From assembly GCF_000247815.1 (NCBI RefSeq), contig NC_021674.1, positions 28,522,901 through 28,586,900 on the forward strand: 64,000 nucleotides of DNA, written 5' to 3'. Position numbers and translations under genes: made by a program. The DNA is from Ficedula albicollis (Eukaryota > Chordata > Aves > Passeriformes > Muscicapidae). The notes under the pieces were generated by a model. That model was not told the DNA's origin and searched no databases. It was given only the letters and a program-made list of their open reading frames with translations. Shown in pieces: positions 24,101 to 37,900 of the stretch (its first letter is position 1; every line of letters starts with the position of its first letter).

Positions 24101-26376
24101 AGGATAAGACCAAAAAATGCTTAAAAATGAGGAGGAGTGACAGACGGGGCTGGAAAACATTTTCTTGCATTTGGAAGCTGGTTGAATTTTACCTAGCTGG
24201 GAGTGCGTGGAAGTGGGAAGAGCTTTTTTCCCCCCATGAAATCACTCAAGAAATACTGTAGCTTTCATTCAAGGACATTTTTCCATCTCCTTTTCTTTCT
24301 TTTTTAATTTTTTTTTTCCTCTGGAAGCTGGTGAAAGTAAAATAACTCAACATTAATTATATCCTGGAGGATCCATCAGTCAGATACTCTCTTTCCTAGA
24401 ATTTTCTAGCTTTATCACAAATTAAAACTGTGGGGCCTGCATGTCACAGAGATTTCTTAAGAGACTGACTTTGTCATCCATTTCTGTTTGTTATCAGTAA
24501 GTCACCTCCCTTTGCTCTCACTGTCCCTCTCTTATACAATTCATTTGTAAGTGCTGGTGGGCAGAGTTTGCTTTGCCTTCTTTGCTTGGGCAGAGACCAT
24601 GGCCATGGAGCCCTGGTGCTGCTGGGCAGGACAGGTGCTCAGGTTCTTGCTGGCCTCAGAGAGAGACAAAATCCTGCAGGAATCCAGTGTCTCCCTGGTT
24701 CCCCTCGTTGTTTCCAGGCCACTATGGGCACCACACATGGTGGGATAGAGCTCAGCTGCCACCTTGAAACAGTGTCAGGATCTGGTAGAATATTCAGTGA
24801 GGCCAAGCAAGAGAGAAATGCGCCTGAGAAGCATCCTCCTCTACCATAACTTGGAGCTTAGAAGAAAAGACATTTCTGTTTCTAGCATTTTTAAACTTCT
24901 AGCTCCTTATAAAAAGAAAATATGTGGAGGCTCTGGCATGCATGACAAAATATTGTTTGTGTAATGGTCACTCCTATCTCACATCTGCATACTGTAACTG
25001 CTTTGCCAAGGTGCTGGCAAGCTTCATATTGTACTTTGAGGAATGTATCTAGTGGCTGCAAAAGAATTTTCAAGAATAAGGTTACATGACTGTTAGATGA
25101 GCAAATATAATAAATAATATTGTAGCATTACTCGTTTATTTTTCATTTGAAATATCAAGACTGTAACCCACAACTCCAGGAGCAGACTCTCGGGATTTTC
25201 ATTCCTGCCACTCCTGTTGCTGCCTCTGGAGACCAGCAGTCTGTAATTGAGGTATTATTCACTCCAGTAATGTGTACTGTTGAACCTGACTCTGCTAGCA
25301 CTCTGTGCCTGAGCAGTACAAGGAGCCCCACATAGTCAGCAGCAGATGAAACTCTAATAACAGCTTACAAAGGATGCATAAACTCTGCGTCAATAACTTC
25401 CCTTTACTTCTGCACTGGAGATGGGCAGAAAACAGTATATTGATGTAATTTTCAAAAGCGTTCAGCATCCAGGTTTAAAATGAAAAATAAGAAACAATAC
25501 CAATTGCATGTAGGTCAGCTGATGCATTTTGTTCATCTCTTTGAGCTCTGATTTAATTTAAACCATCCAGCTTTTCTTTGTAGACAGAGATAATGCTTGC
25601 ACATCACTTTGTGTTACTAAATGCTGTATAAATACAAACTAGTGTTTAGTTAATTCACAGTGAATAATTCATTAGGTGAACAGCATCTAGGATTTGACTT
25701 TTTTTCTTACACTGCTCCTGAACTGCTCACAGACAGATTTTTTAAAATTTTTTTTTTGCTTGCTGGGGAATTATTTCTGTAAATAATCCTTAATCTACAT
25801 AATTCTCTGATCAGTTTGCTAAGAATATACAAAAATTCAATTAAGTGCTGCTTTTAGTTGAGCAGATGTCATGCACCGTTATGCTATGCTCCTCTGACAT
25901 GCATGAACATTTTTTTGTTTGCTCCAGTGATCTTGTCTCCGAAGTTGCTTGTGAACAACAGGTGGGACAGAAAATGAGTTCACATAATCTTACTGTTTAT
26001 ATTACAGTGTGCTTTAGGACTCCAGCATAATTAATGGATTCAAAGCCAGATATTATCCATATACAGAGTAGGAGGCAATTCCTACCCAAACATTTTACAT
26101 GCAGAAACGAAGTTCTTTAAAATGGTACCGCTAAATAATAAGATAATTTTAATGCCTGCTTTAAATTGTGGGACCTACAAACTGGGCTCACACTAAGCTT
26201 GTTTGCTTTGTGTGAAGGCATTAGTAGCTCCACAGAGCAGGGGCTGCCAGATGGCCCAGGTGATGGAGCAGAGGTTCCCCTTCACAACATGGAGAGGAGC
26301 ACGGTATTACCAAATCTGAAACGGGAGTACTCCATAGAGAGCAGGTATTTCCACACAGCCTGCTGGAAGGAGTGAG
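21166..26376. other. Non-coding stretch, nothing recognisable beyond one old duplication
   Basis: Single-copy sequence with short overlapping open frames only, such as 21445-21798 minus and 24568-24849 plus. T-rich patches lie near 24290-24320 and 25740-25760. One degenerate tandem duplication (23232-23337) is listed separately. No gene, RNA gene or mobile element was recognised. Confidence 0.55.
23232..23337. repeat. Diverged 53-bp tandem duplication
   Basis: Unit 1 (23232-23284) and unit 2 (23285-23337) align as TTCACCTGTTTACCTGGATT versus TTCACTGTCTGCCTGGATT, then GACCACAGAGTG versus GACTAGGCAGTG, and so on. They share the overall pattern with many substitutions, so this is an older duplication than its neighbours. 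Confidence 0.6.
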
Positions 26377-26504
26377 AGAGCAGCTGCCTGGGTGGGTGCC
26401 TGCTGGCCAAGGTCAGCCCACCAGAGAGGAGCACAAAGTCAGAGCAGCTGCCTGGGTGGGTGCCTGCTGAACAAGGTCAGCCCACCAGAGAGGAGCACAA
26501 AGTC
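26377..26504. repeat. 64-bp tandem duplication, two copies
   Basis: Units 26377-26440 and 26441-26504 both start AGAGCAGCTGCCTGGG and end GAGCACAAAGTC. The only differences I see are at CTGGCCAAGG versus CTGAACAAGG. This looks recent. Confidence 0.95.
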
Positions 26505-29500
26505 CTTGGATGAGCTTGGAGACAACCACCAGCCTCAGCAGGGAGCCAAGTGAGGCAGCCAGTAAAGAACAGGGAGAACAAGGGAGCACCTTTATTTTCC
26601 TCTCCTCTTCGGAGCTTGCTCTTCAAACTGGTTCTATGGGTTTGTGACAACCAGGAATGCAAAAATTGTCCTGGAAGAGGGATTTAAACACAGGATTCTC
26701 CTTTCCCACGAGAAGCATGAGGTTGAAAGGCAGTTTCCTTGCTACTGCCTCTTCTGGCCCAGTGACCCTTTCATTAATTAATGCCAGAAGGAGCAGCTTC
26801 AATACAGAGGTTGTAGGGAGCTCAGACTGGTGTTTTGGGTATTGCCCTCGAGCTGGGGTGAGATGGCTCTGGCACAGTTCACAGAGACTCCTCTTGCTGG
26901 GTGAGTGTTTGCTGCAGAGCTTGCCCACTGTAGGCTGGAAGGAAGAGAATTGCTTTTCCTTTTGCAAAGACTGTCTGGTAAATATTTTGCAACACATCAA
27001 TTGCTCTGGCAGACACACAGAAGATAGGCAAGCTTCTGGATCCCTGTGGGGCATCAGCAAAAGCCCTGGCTAGACTATGACACCTCTGGCCATGGAAGCA
27101 GGACTTGGAATGAGAAGGGGATTTGAATGCTGAAAACTGAAGAACCTCTAACATGAAGCATTGGGCAAGCAGTTTTGAGCATTGCAGGATCTTCCTATAT
27201 TCTACTTTAAGTTCCTAACTTTCTTTTCAATTCTGAGCAGAATTAATTTATCCAAAGTCAAACAAGGAAAAGATAATTTGCCCTACATACCCTGATCTGC
27301 AGCCCACCCAGATGATAGCCTAGAATGTCTGTGGAATATTTTTGATGTTTTTGTTGCAGGTCCTTTCCTAAGTAAAAAAAGGCAAGACAAAACAAACTGA
27401 AGCCAGTAACAAGAGGAGGCACAGAAAGACTACAATTTTTGGTAGGGAAAGAAAGAGGAGAAGATAAGGCATGTAGCTGACATCATTTCTCTTTTGAAGA
27501 TGGAAATGTGGAAAAGGTAAATGTCTCCCTCCATTTTAAACAAGAACCATGCAGTATCAGTGCTCCTGGCACCATGACTCTGGATAAAGACTGAGTTAAA
27601 AAGTCAGAGATAGCTGAAGACACCCTGAAAATTCTAAAATGGACCAACAGGCACAGACTCAGCAGCATCAGCACTGCAATTTGTCAGGAAACATCCACAC
27701 ATGCAAATACTTGTCTGCAGAGAAATTTTAGAACAATAAGCATCGTGGTTGTGATGGGGTAGGACGTGAGAGGGTTGAGTGAAAAAAAACCTATACAAGC
27801 ACAAATTGGGCTTTCTGTTGAAAAATTCTGTCAGGGTAATATTTTTCTGAACTCTCTGAACTCCTTGCCATGAAACTTGAGCACTTCCTAAGGATCAATT
27901 ACCAGTGTGATGGGAGGAGGTAGGTGACTGTCAGAAGGAAGGAAACACCACAGTTTTCATTGAAGTTTGTGGAAAGATTAGAACTGACTTTTTAGGAGCC
28001 TGAGAGTGCTTCCACTGGCACACAGCAGATTATAAACATGGCAGATTTTGCTTCCTATCTCTGACTGACTAATTGTATCTGCATAGTTCAAATAAAGATG
28101 TTCTCAGGCATCTCTTCACAGACAGAGCACGAATGCAAGCCTCTGTTGTTTGATCTATTCTTTTAGATTTATATTTGATATTAATGAAAAGGAGCAGCTA
28201 GCAGAGCCAGACTCAAAACAGACAAATGCCAGGCCAGCTTAGCCCATGCAGCCATGCCCTGGCATTTCAGCCCTGCTCTACACAGGTGAACGCTGATGTG
28301 ACCTGCCCTCAGTGTCTGTGCAATTGAATTGTACCACAGGTCAGCAATGGCATTTTCAGTCCAAAGCAAGCTACAGTTAGTTCCATAGTCAATGTGAGCA
28401 CTCTGTGCCATGTTACTTGGAAAAACAGAAAGTCAGACATGCTGGAGAATTAGTGAATGATAAAGATTTTTGACTTGTTAAAGAAACATTTGAAACTGGA
28501 GCCCTGTGCTATCTGCATCTTGTCTTTCAAAACTTATACCCTCTGCTAGACTGAGATCCAGAGTCTTTTGAGTACATAATAGGAAACATTCACCATGCAC
28601 AGTAATATGATTCAGAAGCTTCAACAAAGCTTAACATACCCACTGCTAACATATGCTGCCTTTGACTTCCCTCCATGGCAGCTGTAACCCATGCAACATT
28701 GGCTTGAAGCATGCAATGCGTGCTGGTACCCAGAACTGGAAGAGGGGAAAGCATGTTAGATGGTGCAAAGGCCCTTTCCATCTACCTTTCTAGGAAGACT
28801 GATAACAAATTCTGCTCCCTCTACCCTTTCCTGGTCACCTGGCTCCTGGGTAGCAGCTCCATTGTTCTCATAACAATACAGGCAAACATTATTGGTGGAG
28901 TGAGTCACTTTGGTTCATATTCTGATTGCTATCTTATCACAGGCTCCTGTCAGAACCATTTTAATGATGCTCAAATAGCTGAGAAATTAAAACAAACCCA
29001 GAGGCAGAGGAGTGTAAAGGAGCTGGATGCAGCTGACAGGGCTGTAGCCCTGCTCTCCTCCCAGTGCTGGTGTGCAGCATGGCCATGGATGCTCTGGGAG
29101 AACAGGCAGAGAGAACAGGACCCTGTAACCCTAGGAAGCACAAAGACCTCTTTGAAGACCAGGACAACATGTAATCCTTAATACAGAAAGTAAGAGGGAT
29201 GGCTCCATGAGGACCTGTAACATAGAGGCAAGATTACCTATTGCTACTCTGGATGAAAACTTTCTTACAGGCCAGTTGTTCCTATAAATAAGTTGAGGTT
29301 CTCCCATGGTTTACTCCACAAGTGATTTTACTCTGGAAGTACTAAATTCTGGCAAGCCAGCAGACAAGTATTGAATTCCACTGCAGTGCTTTCATGCTCC
29401 TTATTACCCCTGTGGCTACAGAGACAAGTGAGGTCATTCACTGATTTAGTGAGGTCTTGCACCACCAGAATAATTTTTAATGGAAGGGCCAGATTGATGA

Positions 29501-32500
29501 CTCTGGCTATCTATTTGTTAGTGTCACAAATGTGTTTCCTACATAAGCATCAAAGCTCCAAGTTCATATGCCATAAAGGGACAGAGGTTTTGATTTGATC
29601 TAGCAAAATCTGAAGCTTCTCCTGCTCTGATGGGAGATCACAAAATCCTATTGAGGTGGTGGCATTCCTTTACAATGTGAAAAAGAGTTTGCTCTCCTAT
29701 TCCAGCCCAGTTTCTGAGACTGATCCCCAACCCAATGCTAATAGCACATCTGCCTTTGCAGTAGGTGAGGAAGTTTAGGCTGCATGATTCTCATGAAAGG
29801 GGAGAGAAGATTGGAGTGAGATGGTCCCTTCCCACTCAATATAAGACTTTGAAAACATAGGAGACTGAATTAAAATAATACCTCTGGATCTACAGGGGAA
29901 AAGTCTATCTTTCCTCTTTTAAGAAAAGACACATTTCTCAACCTGCAAAATCTCAGTAGCACTTCAGGTTTAAGTCCCTTTGTATATCACAGGAATTTCT
30001 TTCCCTTTATAATCTTCTTGGTGGCCTACAGGTAATTGAACAGCAGATCCACACAGTAAGCCCTTCAAAAGGAATTACAAGGATTACATATCTCATATTC
30101 ACCTCATTTCACCCTTTGCAGATGTTGAATGTGAAACATCAGTTTTTTCCTAATCTACATAACTCAGATATGTGGAGTTTTGTGTTGAGACACCTTCTTC
30201 CTTTTCCTTCTTTTCCTAGCAGCAACTGAACCAGTTGAACTCAAAGGATTATAGAAAACTTAGCTTGAGAGGCAGACATGGCTCTTCAGGTGGCAAAAGT
30301 GAGGTCTGGAAGAAAGAAGAGAGGGAAAATGGGAAATAGAAAGGTGGGTTTAGAGGGTTTGGTTGCTGAGAGAAGATCATGGCCTGATCCTTAAGCTGGT
30401 GTACTTTGGTCTTAGCATCTTCTGAAATGAACTAGAAAACAGGTAAATACAGATCTCTCCACTCATCAAAACAATCTGAAGTAAAGGACAGAATGTGGCT
30501 CCATTCCACAGGTATTGAATGGCTGCAGAGCAGTGAATTTATTTAGTGAAGGCACTTTATCAAGTGATTTGATTTTAAAAAAGGAAAGGAATTTCCTGAA
30601 TGTGCTAAGACATCACCAGTATGAAATCTGTCAATACAATAACCTAAAGGATTGAAAGATGGTTATCTCCTTACAAGCTAGAGACCATACAGTAGGACTG
30701 AAGCTAGAAAATTTTTACCCACATAAGAAAACAAAGGCAGCAAGAAACCTTTTGGATGCAGTACCTTTTCCCTAAAAGAGCTGCCAGGGCATACCTATGC
30801 ATTTTTTAAAAATCTCAGCAAATGCAAAAGAAACCATGTCTCTGTGGGACAATGTTGCAGGTTTGCTTCAGTCCAGAGAGTGCAGAAACAGAGGAAAGCT
30901 TCTTGCTTTGAGACCTACTGGAAAGTCATGGCTGAAGTCAGTGGAGATACAATCTTTTATAGGAACAAAACTCAGCTGCCCCTGTGCCAAGAAGTTTCAG
31001 TGACCACAGTGAACATTCAGTGACCACAGTGGTGGTGTACTGCAAATGGACAGAGCCTCCTAAAGTGACAGAAGATGACATCTCTGCTACAGGAGGGCAT
31101 AGGGATTCCTGATTTGATGGCATGTAACTCCACTGAATTCCTAGAGAGGATGGGAAGCCAGGTTTTTGAGCCAACTGGCAGGAGTTCCCCAGAGTGACCA
31201 GGCTGGTTTCAGGACATGACCCATCATGGGCTGCAATGTGCAGACAGCTACTCTGAGGGCTTCGTTTCAGGAATCCTTCCCTCCCTCATCTGAGAGGTTT
31301 TTGATTTGGAATCCTGCTCAAAAATGATGTTGGAAACCCATGCCTAAGCTAGCAGCTGGTCCTTTTCCCCAGGGTGAGCAAAGAAGCTGAGAGCTTTGTC
31401 CTAGCTGATTTCTGGGTCTTTATTCACTCTGAACACTGCAGCCCACCATAAACTCAGGGCAGCCTCACTGCTGCTGGGCTGATCCTCAGCCTGTCTAGAC
31501 TTGGTCAGTCTATAGGATCTGCAACAGAGTGACTGCATTCACCATAAGTGATGGCTAAATCAGTCAGAAAAATACTTAATGTAGAAAAACAACAAAACAT
31601 AAGCTTCTCAGACATAGTTCTCTTGTGAAATATGGATTTGCAGTGGTTTAGAAACTTTTGGAAATGTTCTCTGATGAGCATTTCTACTGTGGGAAGAACA
31701 TAAGAGTATTTCTTTGGACTAGTATTCTTTTTCTAATTCTGTTTGCTTTCTCTCATTTCCTTTTCCTCTTTTTTTCCACTCTAGAGTCAGTTTGTCTCTA
31801 TATTCTGGTCAGGAAAATATATGTTGCACATTACTGCCTGTGTTTGTAGGGAATAACTAAGCCTTTACTTTTATCCTGACAAATCATAGCTCCTTTGACC
31901 TCAATTTGTTGTGTTGCTATCAACTTCTTATTCATACAGCTACTGTCATGCTACTCCAGTGCTTGATATTTGATATTTTGGTATGAAACAGAAGAAGAAA
32001 TAAAACTCAGGGCCTGATTCAGTTTAAATGTAATTTAAATATAATTTTTTGATGTCAAAGAATAATCCCTCTTAGGATAAGAAGAGTTTGATTACAAACC
32101 TGCACTAATGCTAAGGGCTTCAAACCTCATAGGTGAGTCAACAAAGTTGCACCATAACACATTTCTGCATGTGAGGAAAAGAGGAGTGATGGTGGTATGA
32201 TTCCTGCTGTGTCACACAGCCTGAAGATCTGATAATTTTAAAACTGACCCATAGACATTTCTTATTCTGTGGCACAATCCTGCCCTGTAGACCCAAGACC
32301 AAACTTGATGCCACACTAGCAAATGGTCCAAATTCAAAAGGCAACCATTCTTTAGAGGCATTTTCTTTTCTCATTTACTGGCTTGATGTGTTTTTATATG
32401 CATCAGAGGAACTTCAAAGTCTAGCTGGCAAAGAGTTCTGCCTGCAGATGAGTGGATAGATAGATTAGTAGTTAAGCAGTAGATAGCTTTGAAATAATTT

Positions 32501-33266
32501 CAAGCTCAACAAAAGGCTGGATTTTTACATACTTGTGTGATTTTAATAAAACAAGCATACAGCATAGTGCTAAGAGCTGCAATGCTGCCTGCATTGCTCA
32601 TGCTCAGTGAAGTGCAAAGATAGAAAGACATCCCTTGTGCCCACCAGAGATCCTCATGGAGTTTTATTTTTCTATATTAGAGGAAATATGGGAAACTGAG
32701 CATAATTCCCCAAAAGACCAGTTATCTGTGAAAAAAAGGCTATAAATGTTTCTGTCACTGTGTCATGCTCATTTTAATGTGCCTAGACTTGAAGGTATGA
32801 CCCAGAATTTTCTAAAATCAGCAGTAGTCAACATTTTATACCTCACAATGTGCTTGTCTGTCTGGATCCTTAGTGGTGCAATCCATGGAGCTCAGAGCAG
32901 CTCAGGGAAACAAGGCAAGTGGGGCTGGAAGGCAGTTTATAGCTGTGCAATATAGCTGGCATTCACACTGGGGAGCACAGTGAAGGGCTGACTTCTGTAG
33001 TCCCACAGTCATGCTGCCAGTTTGTGCTAAGCTATTTCCCTCTTCCATTCCTTCTGCATGCCCTTTCAATGAAGCAGCTGGGGTGAGCACTAACTTTCTG
33101 ATGATGAAAGCCTCATGCAGCCCTGTGAATACCAGGGAAGTCCCTGTATATCTGTGGAGCACAAGGCCTTTTCATTCAGTGCAGAGACAGAAGTAGGTCC
33201 ATGGTCTGAGACAGCTGCCTGCACTTCAGTTAAGAGTATTTGGAGTGTGTCCTTTACCCTGACAGA
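26505..33266. other. Non-coding stretch, mostly unrecognised
   Basis: Open frames here (for example 26623-27060 minus against 26657-27073 plus, and 28711-29181 plus) lie opposite each other or in G+C-richer patches and show no domain. A 20-bp direct repeat (TTCAGTGACCACAGTG twice) lies at 30996-31031. A possible old CR1 fragment at 29790-29860 is listed separately. Confidence 0.55.
29790..29860 (+). mobile_element. Possible old CR1 3'-end fragment
   Basis: TTGGAGTGAGATGGTCCCTT followed by CCCACTCAATATAAGAC resembles the CR1 3' end in plus orientation (GGACTAGATGAC...GGTCCCTTCCAACC). The octamer tail is not clear, so this may be a chance match. Confidence 0.3.
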
Positions 33267-33411
33267 AGTAGGGTCCATGAGGAGACTTTTTTCTGGTCCA
33301 GAGCAAGCTTTTCTCAGTAAAACCAGTCACCAGTCTCTGAGTAGGGTCCATGAGGAGACTTTTTCTGGTCCAGAGCAGGCTTTTCTCAGTAAAACCAGTC
33401 ACCAGTCTCTG
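33267..33411. repeat. 73-bp tandem duplication, two copies
   Basis: AGTAGGGTCCATGAGGAGAC begins at 33267 and 33340. The second unit is one T shorter and has GCAGGC where the first has GCAAGC. Both end at ACCAGTCACCAGTCTCTG. A weaker related piece, GACAGAAGTAGGTCCATG, lies upstream at about 33187, so an older third unit is possible. The duplication sits inside overlapping open frames on both strands and is not a protein repeat. Confidence 0.92.
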
Positions 33412-34732
33412 CTGGAAACACATCAAGCAGAACCCCTCTGTGAGGAGTATCAGCAATGAAGGGAAAAAGAAATGAAAAAGCACATCTACATGGTGCTTTC
33501 CTTGACAGACTGCACTCCATGCTGGAAGCAGCTGCCACCGGAGTGAGATTGAGGGAACTTGACAGCTGACAACCTGTTTGGACTTTGCAGAATTTCATTG
33601 CACTTCCTAAACTTCAGTATTGTTATTTTACCCTTGAATGTCCATCTCACTTAGTGCACTGCCCTGATATCCATGGTGCCGTAATTCAGTTCTGTCCCAC
33701 TCATCTTCACAGGTATGAACTGGACACCCAGCCTGCATGTACCACCATCCATCTGCAGAACAAAAATTGCTCCTTCTCTCCTTCTCTCTCTCTGTACTCT
33801 TTAAGCAGGGAAAGAAGAGGAGTGTTTTATGATCATGAAACATTCTCATATGTAGATAGATAGAAGTAGAGATCTACAACTAAGGAGCAACAGGAAAGTT
33901 GCAAAAGTCAAGCACTGAGAAATTAGAAAATGCCAGCATCAGAAATGTTTCTGATATCTTAGTTTGCCTTGCTAGTAAACATATAAAAAGACTTTAGGTA
34001 TAAAGTTTAGTTATAAAGGAATAAAGACTTTAGCTCTACAGCCACACCTTCTTTTGTTTCCAAGTCCCTTTGGGCAGCCAGTGTTTCTTTGTTGGAAACC
34101 CAGCAATACCCTCCTTTCCCCTCCTTGACTCGATGAGTGAGATTAGCCTTCCAGTTACCATATGCTGGTCAAACCTAAACTCAAATTGGAACATTTCTCT
34201 CTCTTCAAGGGTTCTCACCACTCTTGTATTTCAGTGTTTCAAAACTGGTTAGTATTCATCCTGGTAAAGTGAGACACTAAATTTGTGTGCAGTGACAAAA
34301 TTTAACACTAACAGTATGTGACCATGCCCCAGTTGTAAAGCACTGTGCTTGACCCTTTTGATGCTGAAAAGGATTACAAAATAAAATTTGGACAGCAACA
34401 GCACCTCCAGATTCCTAAATATTTAGGAGGGAGACAGTGAAGATAGATAATAGCAGAACCAAAAATTCCCTACCCTAATTGCATAAATTGATCAGAGGAA
34501 TAACTTCACTTAAAGAAACTGAAGTAACACAGAATTATCATAAAAATTGTTGCATAAACATATTGTTGCTGGAGTCTGTGTTTATTGCAGTCTGTGTTTG
34601 TTGTCCTTTGATGATTTCTCTATCACATGTTCTCTGTTTATAAGTAACACAGAAGTATTCAATAAATCACACTAAAATCTCATTCAGATGAGCAAGCTGG
34701 ATTCTCTCTGGCTCCAACGTTACTGTCAGTAA
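33412..34732. other. Non-coding stretch, nothing recognisable
   Basis: Short overlapping open frames only (33585-33863 plus, 33628-33849 minus). A CT-rich patch lies at about 33773-33793. Nothing else was recognised. Confidence 0.55.
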
Positions 34733-34945
34733 TAGGCTCTGAGAGTGGAGTTTCATTAACTTCTGCTGACAATTTATTTAGCACACTGAAACTTTGTTTT
34801 CCCTCTTATGGCTTGGCAAAACCCAAAAGTTTAAAAGTTGTAGGCTCTGAGTGGAGTTTCATTAACTTCTGCTGACAATTTATTTAGCACACTGAAACTT
34901 TGTTTTCCCTCTTATGGCTTGGCAAAACCCAAAAGTTTAAAAGTT
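34733..34945. repeat. 108/106-bp tandem duplication, two copies
   Basis: Unit 1 (34733-34840) and unit 2 (34841 to about 34945) both begin TAGGCTCTGAG and end AAAAGTTTAAAAGTT. The second lacks one AG pair near the start; otherwise they look identical, so the event is recent or an assembly artefact. Confidence 0.95.
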
Positions 34946-37900
34946 CCGGAACACCATCACCTGGTGACTCTGAGCAGGGGAGGGGCATAGAATATTTCAG
35001 GATAACCAGCACTGGAGCAATTTCCTGGTTCAGGTGGGATTCATCTTGCTTGTCTTTTTTCCCCCCTGAGTCTGGGGTAACCTGGTTAAGGTAATTTTAG
35101 AGGGAGAAGTTAACAAACCACAAGTGATCTTCTCATCTGTTAGACATTTTACAAAGATGGACACCCATTTTGAGGTACTTGTCTTTTTTTGACTATAGGG
35201 AAAACTTTGAGATTAGATGAGAGGCATAACATTTGGATAGCTCAAATTTGGAATGAGAAATCTCTCCTAAGGGTCTGATGGAGCCTACTTCAGTGTTACT
35301 TTTTTCATTTAAAGGACTAGGACTTGCTTAATCTCACAGTCCCATCACATTCTACCTATACTTGTATAATATCTAGCCTTTACTCAGATGGGAGGAATGA
35401 ATCAGATTTACTGCAACCTGGAACTTTCTAGTACACATAAGTGTGGTAGAGGTCCCAAACCACTTTTTATTGGATGGTTAAATGTCATTAACTGTATCAA
35501 TGAGGGGGAAAGAGAAAGGTGAAAAGCTCTGCACACTGATACCACAGCTACTTCAGTTCAATATTCACTCTCTCAGACTGTGTTGTTGTCCTGTATAAAC
35601 AGAAGAATTAAATGTACAGTCATACCTGTCTGCATTCTCTTTTCAGTAACCCTTCACACTTCTACCCTTCATCCCCAGTTTTCTTTCTTACACATATACT
35701 CATCATACATGTATTTTTTATCCTTCAGGCTGGCAATGAAAATACTAAAACTTCAAGGGAAAATCACCTGGAGGACCATTCAAATGTTCACATAAAAGAT
35801 AGCCTATGTCGTGTTTGACAGCCCCTCCTTTTATTTTGTTCTGACAGATGAACACGGTGTGGCATAAAAGTTGGGAACTGAGAATGAAATCAAGAAGAAC
35901 AAAAAGAGGAAAAAGAACAGTCTGAATGAAAAAAACCTAGTGATTGATAAAATAATGTAATATTATAGTGTTCACAGGAAAGAGCTCTTAGAAATGAAAA
36001 TATTAATGACTTAAGAACTGCATCATTTTAATATGCAAAAATAGAACTGCCTTGAAAAGGAAAGCTAAAGCCAAATTATAGATCCAAAGTCTGTTTAAGA
36101 CAGAACTTTTTTTATTGCAGACTGGATGTTCATAACTCTCCAAGATTAGTGAACTCTTTCAGGGTTGGAAGGCATCAACAGTGATGGTAAAGGAGCTGCT
36201 GTCAAGTGCTTTCTATAGATTTTAATTTCTTTTTCTTACTTCTGACAATCTATAACAGCTCTTTTGAGGTTGAAGAACACAACATTTCCCTGCTGGGATT
36301 ATGCTCAACCAGGTAGCACACAGAGCTGATCTCCTTTTCCCTCATCCCCACCATGACTCATTCATCACATCAGAGAGACTGCATGTCTCTCAGATTATGT
36401 TCATTCCTTCTGAACACAGCATTATTACTGAAGGTGTCAGCAGAGACACAGTAAGAGGCAGAAAAAGCTCCATAGAGCTGAACATTCCCAAAATGGAGAG
36501 CAGAGAAGAATGAAGAGCCACATTCGTTTCCTGTTCAGAGAACTCCGCTGCTTTATTGGTTCTGTCACAGACTTTGAGCACCTTGGTCACATAACCTCTT
36601 GGTCCCTTTGTTTCCTCCTACAATGCAGGGTTTTCCTTTAAAAAAAGGTTGTTGATTTACAACACTCATAGATTGAATAGTAGTTTTTCTACTATGGTTT
36701 TTCTACTATTGTAACTGGAGACTCTCTACACAGAGGGCCAACACCCCTCTGTATAGAGAAGGGATATGATTAGCAGGCACTAGAGAAATTCCCTGCTCTT
36801 TTTTTTTTTTTCTTTAATTTCGTAAATGAATTGACACAGATTGCATGCATAGCTTTTTCGGTATTATTACCAGCTAACAGCAATAAGGTAGAGCTTTAAT
36901 TGTATATTCATTGGCAGAAAATATGCTTGAAGGTTTTGTGCTCTTGCACCTGGGGAAAGTGAAGCACTTTTACTGGATAACTAAAGCTCATGCTTCTGCA
37001 AACCGGGGAATAGAAATGCTGTCACTAATCGTAGGGTAACTGCATGGCTCTCTTGTGAATAGTGAGCTGCTGATAAAGCTGTCTGGCCAAAATATCATCA
37101 AATAATTTTGTATAGCAAACTGTTCTGAAGCAATCACAATCTGCCAGTGGCTATCTCTTCAAAAAACAGAGAGAAGACCATCAGGCAAATTATTTACCAG
37201 CAATTATTCAACCAGATTTACTAAGAAATGACCTCCCAGATCTTCTTCCACTGTTCTTCTCCAACTAAGATATGTGTCATAACACCAGAGAACTGTCTGT
37301 TGAAGCAATATGATCTAACACTGCTTCATCTTATAGAGCATTCCTCCACCCTGCCCAGATTCTCCTCCCTCCAAGTATTGGTGGAACTAAAGGTATAAAT
37401 GGTATTACAATGGAAAGAATAAAAAAGAGTAAAGAATAAAAGGAAAGCCATCACCTAGGATTAGCAACAAGAGGAGGAAATCAAGGAAGTTAAGAAATAA
37501 AGCAAAACTATTGTCTCACTGTCTTCTCAGAGACCTGTAAACACAGAGCTCAGGACACAGGGAGTCAACACTAAAGTGCAGGGGTCTCTGAAATCAAAAT
37601 TTTAGACACTGGGGTGTATTTAAATTTGTCATCTGCACTGTATTGCACCTGCCCCTTAATGAGACAGGATGCTCCCAGCAAACAGCTGCTGCTGCTCTGA
37701 CAGCTTCCAGGGAGCTGTGGTGCTTTCTTCCTCCCTTCTGGAGATACACGCTGCCTGGGGCACTGAGCATGAGAAGATGCTGGTCTGCATGTGCTTTCCT
37801 GCTCATTAGAGACAGCCTGACAGTCTGCAGTGAGTGCCAGCTTCCTGCTGTCCCCCATCCATGTGCTTGTTAGCATTTCATTTTGGAGCCTGAGAGCACT

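Noticed and set aside
26623..27073. Two opposed open frames of 145 and 138 codons
   Set aside because: Sense and antisense frames over the same sequence with no domain on either; typical of chance open sequence.
35715..35818. Possible terminal exon after a TTTTTTATCCTTCAG acceptor-like tract
   Set aside because: Only about 29 open codons, no recognisable protein, and no partner exon found on the plus strand. Acceptor-like tracts are frequent in such DNA.
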